From Georgfuchsia toluolica (lineage in GTDB: Bacteria; Pseudomonadota; Gammaproteobacteria; Burkholderiales; Rhodocyclaceae), in the NCBI RefSeq assembly GCF_907163265.1, contig NZ_CAJQUM010000001.1, positions 1,054,001 to 1,118,000 on the forward strand: DNA of 64,000 nucleotides, read 5' to 3'. This document shows positions 8,891 through 17,094 of the stretch, piece after piece. The translations under genes and the position numbers were made by a program. The stretch's first letter is position 1. Each line of letters opens with the position of its first letter. The notes below the pieces were generated by a model. It ran no database searches. It was not told where the DNA came from and was given only the letters and a program-made list of their open reading frames with translations.

Positions 8891-11157
8891 ATAGCTCGAA
8901 CTTTCCGGAGCAGCTGGCCAAGGCCCAGGCGACCATACAGGCACTTCAAGACGAACTGACGGCGACCAACCGAGGGCTGGTTGCGCTAAGTATGGAATTG
9001 GATGATCGCGTCCAGCAGCGGACGGCCGAGTTAGCCGAGACCAACAAGGCGTTGCGTATCGAAGTTCTTATACGCCGACGGGCCGAGGAAGAGCGACAGA
9101 GGCAGGTAGAGCGGTCTGCGCTGCTGGCAGAAGTCACAAGCCAGTTGCTTGCCAGCGATGAGCCGCAGAAGATCGTCGAGTCGCTCTGCCAGAAGGTTAT
9201 GGAACATCTCGATTGCCAGGTATTCTTTAATTTCCTTGTAGACGAACAGCAGCACCGGCTACACCTTAATGCCTGCGCCGGCATACCGGATGAGACAGCA
9301 CGCGAGATCGCCTGGCTTGACTATGGCGTCGCGGTATGCGGCTGCGTGGCACAAGACGGCCGTCGGATGGTAGCGGTGGATATTCAGACCACACCAGATT
9401 CCCGGACCGACCTGGTTCGATCTTTGGGCATCCACGCTTACGCTTGCTACCCGCTCCTGAACCGGGGGCAGGTCATTGGAACGCTCTCATTCGGGTCGCG
9501 GACTAGAGCGGGCTTTGCCGAAGACGAACTGGTGCTGATGAATTTGGTGGCCGACCACGTCGCGATAGCGATGCAGCGCATCCGCTCGCTGGAGTCCGAG
9601 CGGCTGCACGCTGAAACCGCCGAAGCTGCAAATGCCGCCAAGTCCGTCTTTCTCGCCAACATGAGCCATGAGATTCGCACGCCACTGCATGTCATCATCG
9701 GCCTCGGCCACCTGCTGCGCCGTGACCTTACCGATCCCGTACAACAAAGGCGACTGGATAATCTCTGCGCCACTTCCGATCATTTGCTGTCCATCATCAA
9801 CGACGTCCTCGATCTGTCCAAGATCGAGGCCCAGCGGCTCACAATTGACCACAGCGACTTCAGCCTCGGCACAATGGTCAACAAGGTAGTGCGCATTATC
9901 GAAGGACGGGTGCAGGAGAAGGGATTGGCGCTGACCGTGGAGGTCGCGCCACAATTGCGCGACATGCTACTGCATGGCGATCCAATACGCTTGGCCAAGG
10001 TGCTTATCAATCTGTGCGCCAACGCCGTCAAGTTCACCGACACGGGTGCGGTTAACCTGTGCATCGGCTGCCTGGCGGAGAATGCTGATAACGTCACCCT
10101 GCGTTTTACCGTCGAGGACAGCGGCATCGGGATTGCGCCGGAGGATCAGCTACGACTTTTTCAGCCGTTTACCCAGATCGACAGCTCATTCACGCGCGAA
10201 TACGGCGGTACGGGACTGGGCTTGACCATCAGCCAGCACATGGTGTCGCTAATGGGTGGCACGATCCGGTGTGATAGCCAGCTGGGAATGGGCAGCACCT
10301 TCAGCTTCGAGTTGGTCCTGCCGCGCTCCACAACGAGCCTAACCGAAGAAACGCCGGCGGAATCGATAACCGACTTCAGGGGTCTTCGAGTGCTGTTCGC
10401 CGAGGACAATCCGCTAAGCCAGGAAATCATCCTGGAGATGCTCGAAGACCTTGCCTGTGAGGCAGATGTGGCGATGGACGGCGCCGATGCGGTCGAGTGC
10501 GCGCGGACGCATAGCTACGATATCATCCTGATGGACATGCAGATGCCCAAGATGGGCGGGTTGGAGGCCACGCGCGCCATTCGCGCACTGCCAGGGTACC
10601 GGGATACTCCCATCATCGCCATGACAGCCAACGTCTTCGCCGAGGATCGCAAGCGCTGCCTCGATGCCGGCATGAACGGCCACCTCAGCAAGCCGTTGTC
10701 GCCGGCCACGCTTGCCGCCGCACTCGGCCAATGGATGCCGGGACCGGCCGCACCGGGAGTGACCACACCGAGCGATGCTACGTCGATCGGCGACAGCGAA
10801 TTGCAACGCGCCTTGACAGCGATTCCAGGGCTCGATGCGCAGCAGGTATTGTCAGTATTAAAGCCGGCCACCTATAGTGGGCTACTGAATCGCTTCGTGA
10901 AGCTTCACAGTCAGGACATCAGCCGGATATGCGAACTGCTGAAGAGCGGCGAGTACCAAGCTGCACATGAGGTTGCTCACAGCTTCACAGGGGTTACCGG
11001 AATGCTTGGTGCCCGGCGTATCTCCGATCTGGCGGGCGCCGTCGCGCAGGGACTGCTCGATGGCGCGGATGAATCCCGCATCACGCTCCTTGCGGCAATA
11101 TGCGAGGCTGAGTTTACCAGCCTGGCGAATGCGGTCAGAACACTGCCGATACCATGA
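8887..11157 (+). CDS. Hybrid histidine kinase (coiled coil, GAF, HisKA, HATPase, receiver, Hpt)
   Basis: The start is placed at 8887 because its ATG overlaps the previous TGA. A longer in-frame reading back to 8713 would lie wholly inside the phosphatase gene. The 756-residue protein has no membrane segment. Parts in order: an N-terminal coiled coil (to about 80), a GAF domain (about 85-240), the H box [10 protein letters not shown] with H261, the ATPase boxes ([17 protein letters not shown]), a receiver with D550 ([11 protein letters not shown]), and an Hpt domain with H698 ([14 protein letters not shown]). It is probably the output of the stressosome, turning the RsbT switch into phosphorelay. 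Its final partner may be the FixJ-like regulator at 11466. Confidence 0.9.
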   Translation: MNSSNFPEQLAKAQATIQALQDELTATNRGLVALSMELDDRVQQRTAELAETNKALRIEVLIRRRAEEERQRQVERSALLAEVTSQLLASDEPQKIVESLCQKVMEHLDCQVFFNFLVDEQQHRLHLNACAGIPDETAREIAWLDYGVAVCGCVAQDGRRMVAVDIQTTPDSRTDLVRSLGIHAYACYPLLNRGQVIGTLSFGSRTRAGFAEDELVLMNLVADHVAIAMQRIRSLESERLHAETAEAANAAKSVFLANMSHEIRTPLHVIIGLGHLLRRDLTDPVQQRRLDNLCATSDHLLSIINDVLDLSKIEAQRLTIDHSDFSLGTMVNKVVRIIEGRVQEKGLALTVEVAPQLRDMLLHGDPIRLAKVLINLCANAVKFTDTGAVNLCIGCLAENADNVTLRFTVEDSGIGIAPEDQLRLFQPFTQIDSSFTREYGGTGLGLTISQHMVSLMGGTIRCDSQLGMGSTFSFELVLPRSTTSLTEETPAESITDFRGLRVLFAEDNPLSQEIILEMLEDLACEADVAMDGADAVECARTHSYDIILMDMQMPKMGGLEATRAIRALPGYRDTPIIAMTANVFAEDRKRCLDAGMNGHLSKPLSPATLAAALGQWMPGPAAPGVTTPSDATSIGDSELQRALTAIPGLDAQQVLSVLKPATYSGLLNRFVKLHSQDISRICELLKSGEYQAAHEVAHSFTGVTGMLGARRISDLAGAVAQGLLDGADESRITLLAAICEAEFTSLANAVRTLPIP

Positions 11158-11169
11158 GCAGAATCGTCC

Positions 11170-11465
11170 ATGGCAAAGTCGGGCAGGACTTTTTTGAGAA
11201 TCAAGCTACCGGAAGCGCTGTTAGCAGCCTGTTTCAGCATGGCTATGTATTCGACATCGTTGCATTACGTCAATGGATTCACAACCAGGAGACCTGTCTT
11301 GGCCGCATATCGCCCATTTGATTTATTGACGACAAGGTCCGTTACCCGGCGCGGACAGCGCGCCCTGATCGACGAAACCCGCGGGGTCGTGAGGGCCACG
11401 CAAGCCGGCATTGTTCCCGAGACGGGCTCCGGCGCAACATTTCACGTTGCCTTGGTGTTCGCCAC
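11170..11465 (+). pseudogene. Possible relic of a sensor kinase C-terminus
   Basis: The 308 nt between the hybrid kinase and the FixJ-like gene hold one continuous frame. It is mostly nonsense-like but ends QAGIVPETGSGATFHVAL. That tail resembles the last strand of PAS/FixL-type kinases (the pattern xxxNxxGxGATFxxxLP) and runs directly into the ATG of the response regulator. It may be what remains of the regulator's own kinase. The evidence is short and weak. Confidence 0.3.
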
Positions 11466-12080
11466 ATGACCGGCAAGAAGACGGTCTTTGTGGTCGACGA
11501 CGATCCCGTCGCGCGGGATTTTCTGGGGTTCCTCCTCGAAGCGGAGAATTTTGCAGTCGAGACCTTCGATAGTGCGGAGACGTTTCTGGCGGTGTGCCGG
11601 TCGACCCCACGCAGTTGTGTGATCGTCGATTACCGAATGCCCGGAATGGATGGCCTGCAGTTGCAGGGCGAACTATCGCGACGCGGCATATTGCTGCCGC
11701 TCATCTTTTTGACCAGCCAAGGCGACATTCCGCTTTGCAAACGCGCAATGTTGGCGGGCGCAGTCAACTTTCTGACCAAGACTACCCCTGCTGAAGATAT
11801 TCTGGGGAGCGTTCGGGAAGCGCTGCGCGAAAGCGACAGGATGTGCGAGCAATCCAATCTGATTCAGATGGCCACGGCGCGTCTCAGCGATCTGACCAAG
11901 CGCGAACGGCAGGTTATGGCTCTGGCGATAAAAGCATTGACCAGCAAGGAAATCGCGCGCCACTTGAATATCAGCTATCGCACCGTAGAGATTCACCGGT
12001 CGCGGATTATGGAGAAAACCGGCGCAGTTAACTTATTCGATCTTTCCCGCATCGTGAAAGCCAGCGGTTTCAATTCTTGA
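11466..12080 (+). CDS. FixJ-type response regulator (receiver plus LuxR helix-turn-helix)
   Basis: The 204-residue protein begins with a receiver domain (VFVVDDDPVARDFL; D55 in CVIVDYRMPGMDG; lysine in FLTKTTP). A LuxR-type helix-turn-helix follows (LTKRERQVMALAIKALTSKEIARHLNISYRTVEIH). The order and the SYRTVEIHRSRIMEKTGA helix are those of FixJ/NodW/TodT regulators. It lies 308 nt after the hybrid kinase, with no intact kinase of its own. The Hpt domain of that kinase is the likely phosphate donor, so this gene would be the transcriptional output of the stressosome operon. Confidence 0.88.
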   Translation: MTGKKTVFVVDDDPVARDFLGFLLEAENFAVETFDSAETFLAVCRSTPRSCVIVDYRMPGMDGLQLQGELSRRGILLPLIFLTSQGDIPLCKRAMLAGAVNFLTKTTPAEDILGSVREALRESDRMCEQSNLIQMATARLSDLTKRERQVMALAIKALTSKEIARHLNISYRTVEIHRSRIMEKTGAVNLFDLSRIVKASGFNS

Positions 12081-12337
12081 CGCAGTTCCGTAGCGCCACG
12101 CGCCTGATGCTGCTGTAACCAACCTGACCTCAATTGGTTGGAACCCTCTTTCCGAGAGACTTTCCGGCTTATTCCGGCAGTTATTTCGCTCCGGTTTTTC
12201 CGAAGGCGCCGCGTTGACTAAAAAGCAAGTCGATACGTGTTCACGCGTATTCATTTGCGCAGCATCTCTGGGTACATTGCCTACCTCGACCAGGCAATAT
12301 CTTGGACGGCCACCGTATACTTTAGGAAGGAGATGCC

Positions 12338-12757
12338 ATGTCATGGGATACGCTACAAGCGCATGCTCTGAGTATGGGTTTTGAAGTCGCGTTTCGTACC
12401 CGGCGCGATCAAGGCGGTGGATTCATGCCTGACCTGACGCCGCCCAAGGGCAGAGGTTGGATATTTGTAGGCAGTTACGAGAATGCCGCCGGCTTCTGGG
12501 TCAAACCCTTAACTGACGGCACGCGCAAACTGCACAGTAATTTCATACGCAAGTTGATGTTGGATTGCGACCCATTCATCGGAACTTTCGGGGATGACGA
12601 TGTGGATTATTTCAATTCCCACGCACGTCTGCTGGTGGCTTTGCAAGGCCTCGATCAATTTACAGGCGATCAACCGGAACATTTGAGAAGTGGCACGATC
12701 AGGAATGCCGGCAACCTCTCTACGAACAAATCCGCTGAACTCATGATGACCGCATGA
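12338..12757 (+). CDS. Hypothetical protein, 139 residues
   Basis: AGGAAGGAG precedes the ATG at a good distance, so the frame is probably translated. The soluble product contains no motif I recognise (GFEVAFRTRRDQGGGFMPDL, GWIFVGSYENAAGFWVKPL). The last 30 residues look low in conservation pressure. It stands alone, with 257 nt before it and a convergent gap after it. No function is suggested. Confidence 0.5.
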   Translation: MSWDTLQAHALSMGFEVAFRTRRDQGGGFMPDLTPPKGRGWIFVGSYENAAGFWVKPLTDGTRKLHSNFIRKLMLDCDPFIGTFGDDDVDYFNSHARLLVALQGLDQFTGDQPEHLRSGTIRNAGNLSTNKSAELMMTA

Positions 12758-13333
12758 AGATATTTATCGCTGTCCCGATAAATGTCCCCCTGAGATCGAG
12801 ATTCTTAGACTGCATCTGCTTGAGATATCCACAGGCACTACGATTCAAGACGTAAATACTGTATAGAGCCTCGAAGAACAGTGTCGCGGATAAGCTGAAA
12901 CGTGTAGTCATGTATTGTTTGGGAGATTTTATTCGCATGCGGAACTGCATGGGATTTGGTGCGCCATTGCCCTTGTCGCCAAATCCTGAGGACGACCAAC
13001 TGATATGGTCATGGTGAGGAATCCGGGCGTATCCCTTTGATGTCGCATGAAGTTGTAGGTAACAGTCACCTGTATCTGTACGCTACATCAGGCAATGAAG
13101 GAAACGCTTAAGGCCGAATGAGCATCGCACCTTTTCCTCGTGAGTGCGTCGCTAATCGTCCGACTGGCGGCTTTCGGGAAACTCCGTCAGTAACCACTTC
13201 CGGCCGGACCGCGATCCTGGCATATTAGTCCAAAAGCATTCTGCATCACAGAATAAAAAATCAAGCATACATTACAGATACCCCAAATAACCGGGTCATT
13301 GCCATATGGCATATTGTGTTTTGCGCATGCCGC
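12758..13333. other. Convergent gap without a supported gene
   Basis: These 576 nt separate a rightward hypothetical gene from leftward moaE. The only frame over 60 codons (reverse strand, 12741-12950) lacks a ribosome site and any known motif. The 13240-13310 part is AT-rich. I see no terminator hairpin with a T tract. Confidence 0.5.
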
Positions 13334-13780
13334 CTACCAACGACTGGCCGCTTCGTCGTCGCTCGCGCGCGCATCGACCCAGCGTCCGCCATCCGGTGTT
13401 TCTTCCTTCTTCCAGAATGGCGCCTGCGTCTTCAGATAGTCCATGATGAACTCGCAGGCGGCGAAGGCTTCGCCACGATGCTCCGACGACACGACAACCA
13501 GCACAATGCGGTCGCCGGGCAGCAGATGGCCGATGCGATGGATCACGCGCACGCCCAACAGCGACCAGCGTTGCATCGCCGTGGCGACAATCTCCCCGAT
13601 CGCCTTTTCCGTCATGCCGGGATAATGTTCGAGCGTCATCGCCGCAAGTGATTTGTTTTCGTCCCTGACCAGGCCGACGAAGCTCGCCACTGCGCCCGCG
13701 ACGCCGACATCGGCGGTCAGCGCGTTGATCTCGCGGCCGGCATCGAAGTCTTCCGCCTGCACTGAAATCGAGACGCTCAT
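13334..13780 (-). CDS. moaE: Molybdopterin synthase catalytic subunit
   Basis: MoaE, with MoaD thiocarboxylate, inserts two sulfurs into precursor Z to make molybdopterin. The 148-residue length is normal. Family motifs are GAVASFVGLVRDENK, LEHYPGMTEKAI, RIGHLLPGDRIVLVVVSSEHRGEAFAAC and the catalytic-lysine region DYLKTQAPFWKKE. It is the last gene of the moeA-moaD-moaE run, 4 nt after moaD. Confidence 0.95.
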   Translation of the reverse strand: MSVSISVQAEDFDAGREINALTADVGVAGAVASFVGLVRDENKSLAAMTLEHYPGMTEKAIGEIVATAMQRWSLLGVRVIHRIGHLLPGDRIVLVVVSSEHRGEAFAACEFIMDYLKTQAPFWKKEETPDGGRWVDARASDDEAASRW

Positions 13781-13784
13781 CGCC

Positions 13785-14033
13785 TCATCCTCCAGTGACC
13801 GGCGGAAAGAAAGCCACCTCGTCGCCGTCTTTCACGGCGGCATCGAGGCCGGCCATGGTTTGATTCACGGCGGCGCGCAGGTTGCGCGTCGTTTCAAGCG
13901 TTTGCCAAGCTCCGCCGCGTTGGGCCAACTGACCGCGCAATGCGGCGATCGTGGCGATCTCAGGTGAGTAAGGCAATGATTCGCCAGAACCAAGGGTCTC
14001 GCGCAAGTGGGCAAAAAACAGTATCCGTACCAT
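13785..14033 (-). CDS. moaD: Molybdopterin synthase sulfur carrier subunit
   Basis: This 82-residue ubiquitin-fold protein ends in the diglycine FFPPVTGG, whose last glycine is activated and thiocarboxylated by MoeB-type enzymes. The N-terminus MVRILFFAHLRETLGSGE is typical. It is one nucleotide after the moeA stop codon and 4 nt before moaE, so the three genes are co-translated. Confidence 0.95.
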   Translation of the reverse strand: MVRILFFAHLRETLGSGESLPYSPEIATIAALRGQLAQRGGAWQTLETTRNLRAAVNQTMAGLDAAVKDGDEVAFFPPVTGG

Positions 14034-14034
14034 G

Positions 14035-15255
14035 TCAGTTCAATAATTCAGAGAAGGGCAAATAGCGTACATCATCTCCGCGCGCGACCGTTTTGTCCGG
14101 CGCCAGATCGACCAGGCCATCGGCCCATATCGTCGAGGTCAACACCCCCGAGCCCTGATGCGGATAAAGCTGCACGCGGCTATCGTCACCAATACGTGCA
14201 CGAACGAATTCGCGTCGTGCATCGGCAGGCTTCCATTCGAAGTCCGCCGCCAGCATGATGCCGCGCGCGTTTTGCGCCAATACTCCCTGGCGTTTGAGCA
14301 GGAAGGGACGCGCCAGCACGAGGAAAGTGATGAAACTCGCTACCGGGTTGCCGGGCAGGCCGATGAAGGGCGTTGTTCCGCCGCTGCTGTTGGTTATGTG
14401 GCCGAACGCCAGCGGCCTGCCGGGCTTAATGGCGATTTTCCACAAGTTCAGTTCGCCTTCGGCTTGCACGGCCGCCTTGACGTGGTCTTCCTCCCCGACC
14501 GAAACGCCGCCAGTCGTCACGATCAAATCCGCACCCGCGGCCGCTCGTCTTAATGTCTCGCGCGTTTGGGCCAACTCGTCGGATACGATGCCAAGATCAA
14601 GCAATTCGCAACCCAGGCCCTGAATCAGACCGCGCAGCATGAAGCGGTTGGAGTTGTAGATCGCCCCCGGTCGCTGGGGATCGCCGGGCATTATCAACTC
14701 GTCGCCGGTGGAGAATATCGCCACGCGCAAACGACGGAAGACTTCCAGTTCGGCAATGCCCACGGAAGCAGCGAGGCCCAGCGCCTGCGGCGTCAACCTG
14801 ATTCCGGCAGGCAGTATTTCGCTGCCAACTGCGACATCCTCGCCACGGCGGCGAATGTTGTCGCCGGCATCCGGGATTTCGTTGATGACGACGCGGTCAC
14901 CTTCGGTCGCACAGCTTTCCTGGATCACCACTGCATCGGCGCCGGCCGGAACCGGCGCGCCGGTAAAAATGCGCGCGGCAGTACCCGCAACCAGCGAGGT
15001 ACCAACGCTGCCGGCGGCGATGCGCTGTGTGACAGGCAACGCGCAACCTTGCGCCGTCACGTCGGCAACGCGTACGGCATAGCCATCCATCGCGCTGTTG
15101 TCATGGGGCGGCACGTCGATCAATGAACGCTGCGTCGTAGCCAACACGCGGCCGCCTGCCTCGAGCGTGGGCAGCTTTTCGATTCCTGCGACCGGCACTG
15201 CCGCGGCGAGCAAGCGCGACAAGGCATCTTCAAAACTCAGAGTCTTCGGGTTCAT
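14035..15255 (-). CDS. moeA: Molybdopterin molybdenumtransferase
   Basis: MoeA inserts molybdate into adenylylated molybdopterin. This 406-residue protein has the family motifs DVPPHDNSAMDGYAVR near the start, RIFTGAPVPAGADAVV, and STGDELIMPGDPQRPGAIYNSN. TTGGVSVGEEDHVKAA and GLPGNPVASFITF come later. It heads the moeA-moaD-moaE operon; repeat A3 separates it from mobB, which lies upstream on the same strand. Confidence 0.95.
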   Translation of the reverse strand: MNPKTLSFEDALSRLLAAAVPVAGIEKLPTLEAGGRVLATTQRSLIDVPPHDNSAMDGYAVRVADVTAQGCALPVTQRIAAGSVGTSLVAGTAARIFTGAPVPAGADAVVIQESCATEGDRVVINEIPDAGDNIRRRGEDVAVGSEILPAGIRLTPQALGLAASVGIAELEVFRRLRVAIFSTGDELIMPGDPQRPGAIYNSNRFMLRGLIQGLGCELLDLGIVSDELAQTRETLRRAAAGADLIVTTGGVSVGEEDHVKAAVQAEGELNLWKIAIKPGRPLAFGHITNSSGGTTPFIGLPGNPVASFITFLVLARPFLLKRQGVLAQNARGIMLAADFEWKPADARREFVRARIGDDSRVQLYPHQGSGVLTSTIWADGLVDLAPDKTVARGDDVRYLPFSELLN

Positions 15256-15273
15256 TCTCTTAAAAACATTTTA

Positions 15274-15370
15274 GCCACAGAGTTCACAGAGACCACAGAG
15301 GAAAAACTGTGACGATTTTCTCTGTCCCACGGGGATTTCCTTCGGTCATGTCCTCTGTGAACTCTGTGGC
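15274..15370. repeat. Repeat family A, copy 3, with a family C piece inside
   Basis: The left arm is GCCACAGAGTTCACAGAG (15274) and the right arm is CTCTGTGAACTCTGTGGC, ending at 15370. The loop holds TCCCACGGGGATTTCCTTCGG and a following TCAT (15325-15349). This is a 25-bp match, with two changes, to the reverse strand of 33328-33352. The element sits 18 nt after the mobB stop codon and 18 nt before moeA. Confidence 0.8.
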
Positions 15371-15388
15371 TGCTTTTGCTTTTGTAAA

Positions 15389-15889
15389 TCACATTAATCC
15401 CGTGTGTTTCAGCACGAAAGCCGCGATGGCGGCATGGTCGTTGATATCAAGTTGCGGCAGCGGACAGTCTATTGCTTGATCCCTCGCCACCGCAACTACG
15501 GCGGGAGTTTCCTGCCACACCGTTGGTTTGCCGTTGGCGACGCGATGCACTTCGATCTTGTCCCAGCGCGCGCTCTTGAAGCCTTCGAGGATCACCAGAT
15601 CGCAAGGCGAGAGATGCCGCAGCATGTCGTCCAGCATGGGTGTTGGTTCCGTAGCCTCCTGCCGCTCGTGCAACAGTACCCAGCGCCGGTCGCTCAACAA
15701 CATCACCTCTTGCGCACCGGCCTCGCGGTGGCGCCATGAGTCCTTGCCCGGTCGATCCATATCAAAACCATGATGTGTATGCTTGATGAGTGATATCTTG
15801 AGGCCCTGCTGCACGAAAAGCGGAATCAGACCCTCGATCAGGGTCGTCTTGCCGGAGCCGGAATAACCACAAAAACCGAAAATTTTCAT
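15389..15889 (-). CDS. mobB: Molybdopterin-guanine dinucleotide biosynthesis adaptor MobB
   Basis: This 166-residue P-loop GTPase assists MobA in attaching GMP to the cofactor. The start at 15889 (MKIFGFCGYSGSGKTTLIEG) puts the Walker A motif at residues 8-16 as usual. Its ATG overlaps the upstream TGA by 4 nt. A longer in-frame reading would run into the neighbouring gene. Further motifs are KHTHHGFDMDRPGKDSWRHREAGA and LVILEGFKSARWDKIEVHR. It is coupled to the ATP-grasp-like gene upstream. Confidence 0.9.
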   Translation of the reverse strand: MKIFGFCGYSGSGKTTLIEGLIPLFVQQGLKISLIKHTHHGFDMDRPGKDSWRHREAGAQEVMLLSDRRWVLLHERQEATEPTPMLDDMLRHLSPCDLVILEGFKSARWDKIEVHRVANGKPTVWQETPAVVAVARDQAIDCPLPQLDINDHAAIAAFVLKHTGLM

Positions 15890-17094
15890 ATCACTGTTAC
15901 CACTGGTGTAAACCCGCCTCCCGGCGTACGAAAATTGGTCGTCTGCCCCTGCCATAGTCGTGCAGTCGTCAGTAAAACCATACCGCGATAAGCATAACAG
16001 CGCAAATCAAATTTTAGTTCGATCTTGTTGCCCTCCACCATGACCGCACGGGTTGGCGGCGGCACCAGCGTTTGCGCGACATAGTTGCCGGCCGCGACAA
16101 TTTCGCCGAACACGCGCGTCGTCACATTATGGCCGCGGTAGGTGGCCTTGGAACCAAAGCCCGTTGCCGGTTTGAAGAACAGATGCTTGCGCTGGGAGTG
16201 AATGGCGTCGGCGTTCGCGGCAGTCACTGGTTCGGTGTGTGGCACGATGCTGTGTATGAGGGCGCGCTCATCTTCGTCAACGCCAATCGAGGCCAGCCAT
16301 GCGTCATCGCTCAGCAAGACCAGATGGCGCTTGTCGGCATACAGAGCATAGTTGCGCGGGTTTGGCGTAATCACCGCGGCATCGGAAAGCCATGCTTCAC
16401 GCAACACTGCATGTTCGGGCGCATCGAGAGAAAAATCGGTGAGCCGGTTGTATACCAGATCGACACGTCGTCCCTGGCATTGCAGTTCGCCGCCGACGAA
16501 TCGCAGATCGGCAGCATCGCAGATGACCACGGGCATGCCATGCCGTTCGAGCAGCAGGCGGCAGATCTCGAAATCGGGGTTCAGATATTGCTCGGCGGGG
16601 CCATCGTCGACGACCGCAATCAGTCCCGGCACGCCACCATGACCCGTTGCCGTCCATTCGCTGCTGAACATCGCGACAATGCCCTTTTCGACCTCCAGCG
16701 CCTCGGCGAGACCGCTGCAATCACCGCGCTGCGCCTTGAGCAATTTCACATTGAGCGGCCCGCCGCCGGCATTGGTGTTGATTTCGATGAGCTTCGGCCC
16801 ATCGGCACTGATATGAAAATCGTAGCCGAAGAACACACCGCTGGCGGACGTCGGATGTCGAGCCGTCTCGCCTGCATCGTTCAATACGGCCTCTTGCCAA
16901 CGGGGCAGCGCGCCGATACGTTCCATCGTCGCCACAAACGCCGTCATGCGTGCGACGTGTTCCCGTGCCACGAATATCCGCGTGTCGGAGAAGATCAATT
17001 CACGATCAGCCAGCAGCGGCCGTATCCACTCGCGGTCGAGGCAACCCGATAGCGGCGTTGCGTTCAATTCGCGGGCACGTTCGACTGTATTCAT
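15886..17094 (-). CDS. Conserved hypothetical protein with ATP-grasp-like features
   Basis: The 402-residue soluble protein is of unknown function. Stretches such as GPKLIEINTNAGGG, KHLFFKPATGFGSKATYRG, IELKFDLRCYAYRG and LTTARLWQGQTTNFRTPGGG recall the metal- and nucleotide-binding parts of ATP-grasp ligases. The glutamate/asparagine motif comes before the lysine motif, a permuted order. It overlaps mobB by 4 nt (ATGA) and the helicase gene by 4 nt, so three unrelated-looking genes are translated together. A role in peptide or cofactor ligation is only a guess. Confidence 0.7.
   Translation of the reverse strand: MNTVERARELNATPLSGCLDREWIRPLLADRELIFSDTRIFVAREHVARMTAFVATMERIGALPRWQEAVLNDAGETARHPTSASGVFFGYDFHISADGPKLIEINTNAGGGPLNVKLLKAQRGDCSGLAEALEVEKGIVAMFSSEWTATGHGGVPGLIAVVDDGPAEQYLNPDFEICRLLLERHGMPVVICDAADLRFVGGELQCQGRRVDLVYNRLTDFSLDAPEHAVLREAWLSDAAVITPNPRNYALYADKRHLVLLSDDAWLASIGVDEDERALIHSIVPHTEPVTAANADAIHSQRKHLFFKPATGFGSKATYRGHNVTTRVFGEIVAAGNYVAQTLVPPPTRAVMVEGNKIELKFDLRCYAYRGMVLLTTARLWQGQTTNFRTPGGGFTPVVTVI

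Noticed and set aside
12741-12950. Reverse-strand frame of 69 codons in the gap before moaE
   Set aside because: It has no ribosome site, overlaps the end of the forward hypothetical gene and has no recognisable feature.
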